Shown here one piece after another: positions 35,753 to 47,700 of a stretch of 64,000 nt of DNA. The stretch covers positions 2,497,501 to 2,561,500 of the forward strand of contig JAZGTH010000063.1 in assembly GCA_036877525.1 (NCBI GenBank), in the 5' to 3' direction. Each line of letters begins with the position of its first letter. The stretch's first letter is position 1. The DNA comes from Chromobotia macracanthus (taxonomy: Eukaryota > Chordata > Actinopteri > Cypriniformes > Botiidae). Both the position numbers and the translations under genes were made by a program. Below the pieces are notes generated by a model. That model searched no databases. It saw nothing but the letters and a program-made list of their open reading frames with translations, and had not been told where the DNA came from.

Positions 35753-38700
35753 CTGGAGGAAGATCAGACAGAGAAGATTGTGGTGAAGACGTTTCCCTTA
35801 CACCTGGACGGAGAATCTGAATGGTTCTAGCAGAAGATCTAAGCCTGACTTTGAGAGGAACTCACTTCTTCTGCTGCGTGGTGGTGCGGCGTGTACACAG
35901 GAAAGCTCCAACTACCACCACAATGATGGTGAAGGCCCCTACAGACACAATGATGACAATAACCAGGATGTGGTTGTCTCCAGTGCCAGCCATGTCTGGT
36001 TTCCCTGAAACATGGAACATCTTGGGTTATAAGGCTGTTACTAGAAAGTTAAACATCAAGACAAACTCAAAATGTTGGCTGGACATTTTCCCACCTGGAA
36101 ATTTAAATAAGTTTAAAGACCCCCTGTGGTAAAAATCAAGTTTTTAATATTGTTTATCGGTATTTGTGGTGTTTCTAATCTGCTTTAACACAAACCATGT
36201 GCAAATTCATCAGTCAACACCATTGCTGAGTATTTTCTCCTTTAAACTGCAGTTTAAGAAAGACAGTCTCAAAAACTTGGTTTTCTACATCACATACATG
36301 TAACCAATCACATCAACGCGTACCAAGTGGATCAGGCAGTCTAAGCTGGTGTGACTGAGTGGAGGCAGGGACTAATTTGCATATTCATGGTACTGTGTAT
36401 ACTAACTGAAGCAAATTGCATTTAAGGCATGCAGAAATTATTTTCACAGGAAAAAATGTTAAAATTTGTCACTTTGATAATTAAAGAGTTTTAAGGGACT
36501 TCAAGATGATACAGGACAGACAGATAGTCATGTAGAAAGTGCTTACCAGCCGATCCAAAGCCCTGGTCTGGTGCCAGAGGTCTTCCTGTCTTCACTACTC
36601 CAGGAGCTAGAAGTTACACACAGAAGCATTGACACAGAAGCATCACAGCTCACGTTTGAAGATCACAGTTTAAACCGATATAACCTCAGCTGAGCATACG
36701 AGAACGTGATTCTCATCTCTACAGCAGGAAAGTGTTTGAGGAAGGACGGTTAGTAGATTATGTTTTAGCCACGTGCATTTCAGTGATTAACTCTTGGAAA
36801 ACAGTCAGTCGGTCAAGCAAGTAAATAAGATGTTATTCTGCTTATCTCCTCAGCAGCTGGGCTCTACCTGCGCTTGACTGATGAGTTTCAGAGTGCAGGG
36901 AAAAGCAAGACGCTCACTTTAATTTGAGAACATTAGTGGAAGAAGAAACGAGAGATCCATTACCTTGGTCATTAGCCATTTTGTCAGAGGACTCAGCTAG
37001 CAGGATAAAGCAGAAAGAGGCAGATTAGAGCGAGAGAAGCGAGCAGTCAGAACTCAGCTTATGTTTTAACCAGCGTGAGAGATTATGAGGTCAGGGTAAA
37101 TGTGAAGGGTTAAGCTTTAGATGAGATCCAACATTAGCATGTGTGTATTAGTAATGCAGTATATTTATCCACATTGAACCCAATTAATTACAATTTAACA
37201 TGCAAATCCTGCTTAAAATACCAGCACAGACCAGTATGAATGGGTTGGTTAGTGTGGTACCATCAAACTGATCAAACGCAGCATGGTCTTTCTGTCTGCT
37301 GGTTAAGCTAGTTAAAGAAATAGTTTAACAAAAATCCTTTTGGAGCTTGTGACTTTGTCACAATATACCTTTATTGTATAGAATATTTTAGAACATCATC
37401 TTTATTTTTTATTTTGGGGTGAAATATTCCTTTAAAGGTGCGATAAGCAATTTCTGAGAAACACTGTTTATATTTAAAATTGACACCAAACAATCACACC
37501 CCTCCTTTTACTGCTCTGCCCTCAAAATAACTAACATCTAGCAAATAAAACTGTTTGTTTGGGTGTTGATTTCAATTTCATCAATGTTTCTCAGTAAACG
37601 TGTACTGCGCCTTTAAGAACCCTGGTAAAGACAGCATCACAACACAACAAGCTGGTGACGGTCATGCTGGTCTGTTCAGCAGGAAACAAAGACAGCAGGG
37701 ACTGTTGCCATTACAGAGCAAACAGTTTCCTGCAGCAGCTGGTTTACCTTTAGGAGTACGGAACTGAACGGCATCAGACATCGGGCCCATGCCCTTAGAG
37801 TTCCGGGCCTGGATCTTGAAGTAGTAGGCAGTATCAAGAGTGAGCTCCTGAATCTGATGAGTCAGTCTGTTCCCAACCACTGGCTCAATGACCCAGTCAT
37901 GAACCTCTGCCTTTACATCTGTGCTGTAGTATATGATGTAACCTGGAAAACAAAGACAGAGCAGCAGTTTATACCCAAAGAACCACACTGGACACCGGAC
38001 AGATCTGTTAATATGACAACCAAAAATCACCACAGCTTCATGTGAACATGTTTGTCACCTGTGATCTTGCCGTTGGCCTCTGAAGGCGGCTGCCAGTTGA
38101 CTATGATGGTGCGCGGTCGCCCCTCTTTACTCACTACAGTCACGTCTTTAGGGGCAGAACTTGGAACTGAGGAAAGAATGGAACAGTAAACGACTGTGAA
38201 TAAGCACAAAGACTGCTGCAGAAGATCCTTCACTATTGTTGCTTTTTTGTCATTGACAGAGCCACATTCAGCTGGTCATGTGATCTCACTGGGCATCTCT
38301 TCTAGTTCACTGATGAGAATGGAGTCTTCATCTTATAATAAATGCATATCACTGTAAACACGCTTGTCTAAAGTATTACTCATTATTTAATGGTAAAACA
38401 TACAGTGGAAGAAGTTACTCGCTGGTTATTTTGTTAGTTCTAAAGAAGTGAATCTCATACTTGTCTCAAAGGTCGTTCCGTGAGCAGTCATGCTCCAGGT
38501 ACTAGTTCGTCTGCCTTTGGTCACCATGACTGAGAACTCATATAAAGTATTGGGCTTAAGACCCGTCACTGTGTGAATTAGCGTGGTGGTATTTGCCACC
38601 TGAAAACAAGCAAATCAACGTCAGGACACAAACAGAGAAAACCTCACTAAACTCTATCACTGCACACCACCCGATCCCCTGTTGAAAAGACCAGCACTGC

Positions 38701-41700
38701 CAGTTTGCTGGTGTCCCCACCAGGAGTTTTAGCTGTTCTGGTGTTTTCAGCAGGGTCATCTGCAGCAGGATGCTCTCAACATGTTAACTTTACCTTAAAC
38801 TTTGTGTTGGCAGGTATGTTGGTCTTCCAGCGCACAGTGTAGAATCGTGCGTCTGTGATCTTCTGGTTCTTGGGGAGCGAGTTGTCAGCCCACAGCACTT
38901 TGATGGTGTTGTGGCTAAAGACGGACGCCTGAACGCCCACGGGGGGCAGCATGGGCAAGGGTTCAGGTACTGGAGTGTATGGAGCATGGAAAAGTTCGTA
39001 CAAATCAACATCAGGGTCTATGGGGTCTGCAAGCAAATTACACAACGTTCCATGGCGAAAACAAAAAGATGAAAGGAAAAAGGTGAGCGCAATTAAACGC
39101 AAAGGGGAGGGGTTTAGGACAGGGAGACATGAAACGAAAATGTGGACCGGGTTAATGGGTTAAAATGGAGGAGGAAGGGAGGAATGCGGATTGGAAAGAG
39201 AGAGAGAGAGAGAAAATTTCAGATTAGAACAAGAGACGGCCGCAAAACCATCCAGTGCTAAACAGCACTACATCTACAATGAGTTAAGAACTACTTTACT
39301 AGATCACTTTACTAGCAACTAAAATAAGCGGGGAAACAACAGCTCTGTTTAAAACCTACACAGGCAGCTGCCTTCTAAGGCATCTTCTTAACCTTCACAA
39401 TACCTTTAAGTGGCTGATAAGTGAAGGTCATTATGTCAGGAGCACATCTATGGTGCCTTAAAACGTCACCTTTGTAGGCAGGTCAGTAGGATTTGGAACA
39501 GAGCCGTTGAGTAAGACAGTAAAGGAGAGATCATATACAGACAGACTGTCATCTGAACACACCAATTGAATCATGAGTAAAACAGTTACAACCCTGCTGA
39601 TTCACAGCCCTGCTGTATCTGAGGGTTTTTGAGGTGATTTATCAGAATTATACAGCCATGTCTAATGTAGGACTTCCCTACTGAGGGATCATGAAAAACG
39701 ATCAACCCAAGAGATTGCAACAGATTGCAACAATGGCCACAGAAACTTTGGAAATGTCACCGCTACATTAATCTGCTTAATGTCAAATCATTTCTCTCTA
39801 CACCCCTGTATCGAGCTGTATTTTTAATGCTGCAATCTGTAACTTTTGTTTCTCTACTACCATCTCTGTTTTATCAGATTCATTTAATGTACTTTTTATT
39901 ACGTATGTTGAAGTCAAATAAAGTCAAACTGACATTTACCATGAAATCGAACCTACAGCTCAAATTATACCCAGTTTAGCCCTATAATGAGCACTGTGTG
40001 TGTGAGCACTCTGTGTGGTTGAGCACTGCTGGTGAAGAGGCGAATGTAAACTAACCCATTAAAACCCAGCTGCCTAAAAAATGCAAGAAAAAGCGTATTG
40101 TAATAAATGTACTGAAGGCAAAATTCACTCATTGCTGTTCCTCACTAGATAAAGTAAACTTTCTCTTTTCTTGCAGTAATACAATACAGCACAGTTCTGT
40201 TAAGTGTTTAACAGCTAAGGTGAGCATCTTCCTGAATATTTTGGTCCTCTGAGAGGTGACGTGTCCTGCTGCAGTACAGTCTCTGCAAATGTAGCAGAAA
40301 TGTCTGTGTAATACAGATGAATGAGTGAGGAAAGCCACCAGCCTTGAAAACGCCTGCAGCACGTTGACTTGAGTTCAGTCAAAAGTAAAGCAGAAAAATA
40401 CAGTGTACTGCAGTGCATGCTGGGAGGTACATTTACATTTATGCATTTGGCAGACACTTTTATCCAAAGCGACTTACAGTGCATTGAAGTTACACATTTT
40501 CTTGGTACATGTACTCCCTGAGAATTGAACCCACGACCTCTTGCGCTGCTAACACAATGCTCTACCACTGAGGTAATAAGAGTGTATAACCAGAGGAAAT
40601 CATCTGCTGCTCAGAAACTTCTTACTCGTTCATTCCCTGAACATCTCCAAATATAGTTTCTGGACTACAGACTAAATCAGGTAAATTCTCTAAATGAACC
40701 AATGATTAAGAGAGAGTGAGAGAGAGCGAGAGAATGAGACAGCGAGCGAGCAAAAGAGAGAGAGAAAGAGCGAGAGAAACACTTCATGTTTACTCTGTGT
40801 TTATCAAGAATGGCTTCTGAACTACATAATCGGACACATTCTGTATCAGCCAGACGATGAACTCATACTGTATGTAAACCTATTTGTATAACATGCAATC
40901 ATTATATATCAGAAATTACAAATTAAATAAAGGCGACTTGATTAAACTGAGCAAAAATTACACAGCGTGGATACAACCTACATTGATTTCAATTACAAAA
41001 CACCCAGTATGTTGCTCAAATACTGTGTATCATACACATGTAAGATGGCCTTTTAACACACAAGACAGGTTTTAGTTGTTCAATTAAAGAAAAAATCATT
41101 TAAAGAAAAACGCCTGCGGAAGACAGAACTGATGATCTGAACTGAACTGAAGTGTTTTACAAGCCTAATTAAAATGTTCAGGGAATGTAACAGAGACATC
41201 TCAACAGTCCCTCTGATGTGGATGAAGTGACTCATTTCCTGCAGGTCTTTGTTATGTTAAGACGCTTCTGTATATCACGTAAGAGCAGCGTGATATCAAA
41301 ACACTGCATCTTAAACACACACAGCAGTGCTCAAGTCGTGAAGGGCAGACGGCTTTATCTGCATCCCATAATCCTCAGAACTCCTCCGGTTGCTAGGGAG
41401 CAGAAGCACTCAGAGAACTCTCAGGACATCCACTGATGAAACGCACAAACACTCCACCAACATGCATCTCTGTGGCATCAATATAATAACCCACAGGACA
41501 GAGAAAATCACCAATCAGATCTCTTTAATAGCTCAACTGTTTCTCCGAGATAGCAATGAGACAAAATTGACAGCTTTGCTCAAATCTATTGCTTCTTGAA
41601 TTTTTAAAAATAATTTTAGTTCTTGTGTTTCTCCTAGAGCTGAAGACGAGATCTCAACATTATGAACAATTTCATTATGAACAACAAATATATCTAATTC

Positions 41701-44700
41701 CCCCGAGACCAATCTGTTTGGGGAATGTTGTCCACATTTATTACTGTACAGTATACTCCCTGTATGTCAACAGTTGTTTCATTTGTTTACAAGGAATTTT
41801 AAAAGAACATACCCGGGAACCTATCTGAGCAACAAATATTTATGTATTTCACATAGTTCTCTATTTGTTTTATTCTTTGAGTGCTCACACTGATGTGCTG
41901 CAGAGCCACACAGGTTGGACGTGAGAATAAATAATCTGTCCTGTAGTAAGAGTGCTCAGAGCGAGTGAGTTGGAGCTGCAGGAGTGCCTGAGTGTTGTCA
42001 GCTGTGACCTACCTGACTGCGGTCGTGTGATGGCGCTCTCATACACAGGGATGCCCTCGCCTACGTTGTTGAAGGCTTTGAGTGTGATGACGTAGTGTGA
42101 GCTGGGATCTGCCGGGAGAAAATCAATCACTGCGCTAATCAAACCTGCTGCTGCACTCACAGCTTCCAGAATATTCATCATGCAGCAGGGGTGAAAATTT
42201 CACCACATTGATTCACACTCTCATGTAATTAGATGAGTTACCAAAACTTAAATCACCCGGATTCTTCTGATGATTTTTCACATTTTCCTTTACATTTTCT
42301 TTCAAATGTAATTACAGTGAAATGCAAAGAGAGGTTTGTTTCTCACCTGCAGTCTAGAATACACCTTCACGAATGTATGTTTGTTTGGAAAATCTACTAC
42401 ATCAATTCAGCTTCAACTAGTAAATACAGCACCGAAATGTAGATTTAACACATTTCTATGGAAATGTATCATGGTAATCCCATGTTTTTGTAACATGCTT
42501 CAAGGTAATACCGTTTTTCAAGTACCTTAGAGCATCTTATAACTTGCATGTTACTGTACACATAAAAAACACAGTATTACCATTTGAAAGCACCATCATA
42601 CCATAGTACTGCTGCAGTACTTTTTCTTATATGTTTGACATCACAGTGAGATCTTCACTTACGCACATTATAAAATACTTTTGTCTGTTTACCTGTGATG
42701 TCAAACAGATACATCTATTAAAATCTACTAGTTTTTTAGCAGTATGACACCACTGAAAGATCCTTACTCAAGTTCTCAATGGTGTAATATCTCTGTTTGT
42801 AGTCCAATTTAATGGTCTGGGCGTGAGGACTGCCAATCCCATAGCCGATGATGTAACCTCTCACCACAATGTCCTGATTCTCTGGTGGGGTCCAGCTCAC
42901 CACAATACTGTTTACCAGAGACCGCACGTGTAGAGAGCTTGGGACATCTGGCACTTTTGTCTCTGATAATTCAAGAGTGACACAATCACATGTTTGAATT
43001 CTAATGACTAAACACAAGACATTCTCTGAGTTTCTCTGTCTGTTCGTACCATCCAGATCGCTCTCAAAGGTCTCGGCAGAGATCCACTCCGTTGCTGGAC
43101 CCGTGCCGTTCACCGTGATGGCCGACACACGCACCATGTACTCCGTCCCTCGCTGCAGACCTGAGAAATACAAGAACAATTCAAACAACTCCAATACGGA
43201 TCTCTAGCTCATTTTATTCTAGCTCAATAAACTACAATCAATTTTTCATATTATTTTTTTATGAAAAGTGGGGCTTTCACGGGCCGAATTCGTTGGCACT
43301 GTGCCATGATGTTTTAAATGCTATGCTGTTGCTAAGGTGTTCTGAGAGGTTTTAGCATGTTGCTATGTAGTTGCTAGGGTGTTTCTACAGGGGTTCTAAG
43401 AGACCATGCCCAAGTTTCTTTGATATTCTGGTCTTTAGAAATGAATCCTCATTCAATGAGAATGTTCCTCATTCAATGCAAGTAAGTGTTATTTTTACTG
43501 AAGAGCTCCATGTCTTAAACACTCTCAGCTCTATGGATGTAACAAACACTTGAGTGCTTCACTCGTGTTTTTAAACTATTTACCAGACAAAATCAATAAA
43601 CACCCCCCAACATCATTATCATCATCACTGACTGGCTGTACGACACACTGACCGACACGCTCAACATCATTACTGCAGGTCTGCCTAGAGTGCTGATATC
43701 CACAGGTCCACCTGTACAGATCCGTATCACGCTGGACACGCAGGAAAACAACAACAGGAAACCTCAGTGATTCCAGAAGCAAACACAATTTTACGCGTCT
43801 GATGCCCCGGGCCTGTTCTGTTATTCATAGATGAGGGACTGCCTGCTGTCTTTAAATAAGCCAGAGGCTGTAATTGCTTTAAAATGTTAATAGGTGTCTG
43901 TTTAGTTGGAGTGTTAAATGCAGAGGACTGTCACTGGAGACTGCAGCTCTTGTCTTCCTCCAACACTCTCGAAGCTTTGAATTACTGTAACAAACAACGG
44001 GCACATACAAGGCCTCGTGGGGGCCTGACCAAGTGTTCATGTTATTAGATGATTGCCTATGTGGAGATTTCGCTCTTCATAGAAACCGTATCAACACAGC
44101 AAACGTACCATGTTTTTACACCCAATTTTGCATGCACCAAACAAGCATGGGTTTTGGGCGATGACGGTAACTTTAAACCTAATATCTGCTAAATATCTGC
44201 CTTGTTGACAGACAGTTAAGGTTGCCAAATTCCAGGAATTTTGGAAACCTAATGGGAATTTACAGTAATACATATGATGAAGAAGAATCATATGTCCAGG
44301 AAGCTAATTTGTTTATATGCATGTCTGTATATGATACAATTTGAAAATATATTCAAAATTTCTAATTAATTCCCATTAATTCCCATAAATTTCTATAATA
44401 TTCCAACTTGGAATATTTCCAAAATTTCACAGCTTTGCAACCCTACATGCAGTATCCTCTAGCTCGAGTTGAGATGTTTGGCTTACCCTCGATGACCTGA
44501 GACAGCTGTGATCCTGAAGTCATCTCCGCGGCCTCGCTCTTCCTCGATCCTTTCCTGTAACGGATCTTGTAGCCGATGATCTCACCGTTCTGAGCGTCCA
44601 CTGGGGGTGGATTCCACCGAACCATGATGCTCTGCAGATTCACAACATAACAGGAAGTGCTTAATAAACCTCAACACATTATCATCTTTTTACCTGTTAT

Positions 44701-47700
44701 TTCAAATAGAAGCCTCCAGAACACAAAGCCGATCACAGGAAAATTGGCTCTGATATTAATTCAACACCATCTCCGAACACTTTGCAGGAGGGTCGCCATA
44801 GTAACAAGCCTCAGCGCGGGAAACTAACCAAGCCATTGTCTCCCTGAGGCATCCATTAGAGAATCTGATCGTCCTCCATATACAGCATATACATGTCTGT
44901 GAGTCTTGCAGCAGGGCTGGCCTGCACTGAAGCCATGAATAATAGATAAAGGTCTGAAGTGTAGCGGGGCCCGGGGGCCGACGGCTCAGGATGGATGGAA
45001 GAGGCCAGCGGCGGGGCCCCGCGGTGCCTGCTGGGATAATGAAGGCAGCGAAAGGGGCTGCCCAGCGTGGGTGGGGAATTAATTATTAGTATCCACAGTT
45101 GCCATGTTCACGGGCCATGAGGGAATAAACCAAATTAAATCTACACCAAGTATGCAATTACTGTATTTCATTTTTTTCTACCAACGCAAGTTTGTTTCCC
45201 TAACTGTTGCCTGTGTTTTTAGCCAAACAAACTTGTTTTAATTGACTTATGGTTCACAGGGGGACAAAAATGGTACCAGAGGGGCCCTTAAATCACTCAC
45301 TTTATTCATTATACACACCCAGAATTTCCTCGTTCTGTTGCGGAGCACCCCGGGGCCTCACAAGGGGGTCTTGATACAGTCCACAGGAGCGCTCTAATTA
45401 ACCATCTACTCCTGCCATGAACTACACTGACAAAAGCTTCTGTTTGAAATGTAAAGCCTTCATTATTATTCAGTGTTAATCATTCAGCCATAAAACCCAT
45501 TACAGGCGCAAAAGTGTGTGTCTGTGTACAACCCAATCAAAAACATTCGAAACACGGTAAACTCTACACACTACTGTATGCACACTACTTAATAATTTCT
45601 GAAGAAAATATCAATCAACCTGCCCTTTAAAAAACAATGCTTGGGTGTTTAGAGTAGTTGTCAAAGCACTGCCATGCGGTTGCTAGGGTGTTCTGAGTGG
45701 TTGTCAGGGCATGGCTATGTGGTTGGCAGGGTGTTCTGGGCATTTGCTCACTGGTGCAAGTCAATACAGCCCCAAACTAACAACTAAATAAAGCCCACAA
45801 CTAGCTAACAGCACACCTCCACAACTAGCTGCACAATTTAAATATAATTCATGTCTGTAGCCCAAACCTGCGGGATGAGTTACAAGTTTCACTAATCCTG
45901 ACTTTGCTTTAGTAAACGCCACTAATTCAAAATGTTACAGCACATTCTACCAGCCGAGCAGTAAAGATGCTGGTCTGTATTTGACTAGAAACATAAGCAG
46001 ACTCATGAATAACATTAAACACAGGAGAAAGACTCATATTCCCTGGCAGCCAGACAAACATGAGCTGCACTCATACAATGTTTGAGGACGAGGGAAAGCA
46101 GAGAATAACTGGAGGACAGAAGCTCCAGCACCCCACAGATGTTAAATCACAGCCACAGATGAGTGTGAATCAGAAACACACACACACTAACCTTCGAGTT
46201 CAGCACCTCAACGCTCAGGTTCTGTGGTGGAGCACTGGGGACTGAGCAGAGGAGAGAGAGAGTTAGTCAACATACGTCTGTTTCAATGCCTTTATCCATA
46301 TATATCTGTACGAGCAGCTGAACGCCTCACTCACACACATTCTATTTGTCCAACTGCATTAAAACACACAGAAACTGCAAACAAGGGACTTGCAGAACTA
46401 CAATAATACAGTAATAATAATAATAATAATAATAAAAAAATTATCTTTGAACTTTGCATTTCTGTTTATATTGCACTTGTTATATTTGTCCACATGAATA
46501 TACAGATAGGTTTGTTTTTTGTTACACATCCCGTCCGTGTTTAATTTACAAATAATGTACTCATAAAAACCTCTTTTTCATTGAATCAGTTACAGATAAA
46601 CGTGAGAGTAAATTAAAATATATTTGTTTTCTATGTTATATAGTGGGTCTTGATAACACTCTGCTCTGAACAGATGACAGTTGTTTATTGTTGTCTAACA
46701 GAGTTCGTCTAAAAAACTGTGATGCCCATGTTTGTGGCAGCATGGAGGAAACTGACTGCAAAGACAAAAACACAAGATATGGTAGAGAAGTGTAAGCACC
46801 ATCAGAGTAGGTCCGTACAGACACATCTTCAGTGGAGACTCCAGGGCCGTGTTTGTTATAAGCCACGACTCTGAAACTGTACTCTGTAAACTTCTTCAGA
46901 CCAGTCATGGTGTAAAACAGAGCATTCACCTCCAGATCCTGACAGACAAATGAGAGAACAACACCTGCAGTTACTTTGCCAGAAAACTGCTGGCAAAATC
47001 AGGCATCAAAACTTATAAAATATATAATTTTCTTCCAATAACAGCCAATAAATTCTAATAATTAAAAAAAACCCTAAAACTAAAAACAAACCAACATCAA
47101 CACAGTCACAGATAAATTGTGCATTGTTTTGCAAAGTGCTATTTAGACAGCTTAAGTAATCCACATATTTAAAGATTAAATACATATTTAAACCTGAATT
47201 TAATAACAGAACCTGCTCTCCACATCATCACCTGACATTATACATGAAATGACATCACAGTCATTTATACATGATATGATCCAGGATTACCTGTTCCTTG
47301 TCCACACCCTTCTCCATGTAGTAGATTTTGTAGTTTTGGATCTGGCCGTTGCCTGTGAGGGGCACGTCCCAGCTGAGACTCACTGTAGAGGGGGACGTCA
47401 CCACAGCCTGCAGGTTAGGAGCAGGTCCAGGAACCTGGACTAATGTATAGAACATACAGAGAAAAATCTGTCAGAAACTCCTCAAAACTCCTTCAATTGT
47501 CACTGCATTCACAAAAAAAAAAAAACAATTTGATGCTGGGAGAAGAGAGAGAGAGGAGAAAGAGAGAGAGACATTGATACTTTGGCAGTGTTGTATGTTA
47601 AACCATCATGCTAATCGAGCTCTTTGAAAGTGAATTGAATAGAGAGTGAAATCTCTTCTCCTCTGAGAGTCTGACAGTGATGTGTGTCTTTGGACACCTC

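Noticed and set aside
35594..36132. Plus-strand frames over the neo1 membrane and tail exons
   Set aside because: They are antisense shadows of neo1 exons 35517-35752 and 35866-36004.
40505..40575. Possible tRNA gene on the minus strand
   Set aside because: Box A- and B-like motifs are present, but the stems do not pair and the unit continues into a SINE body and tail.
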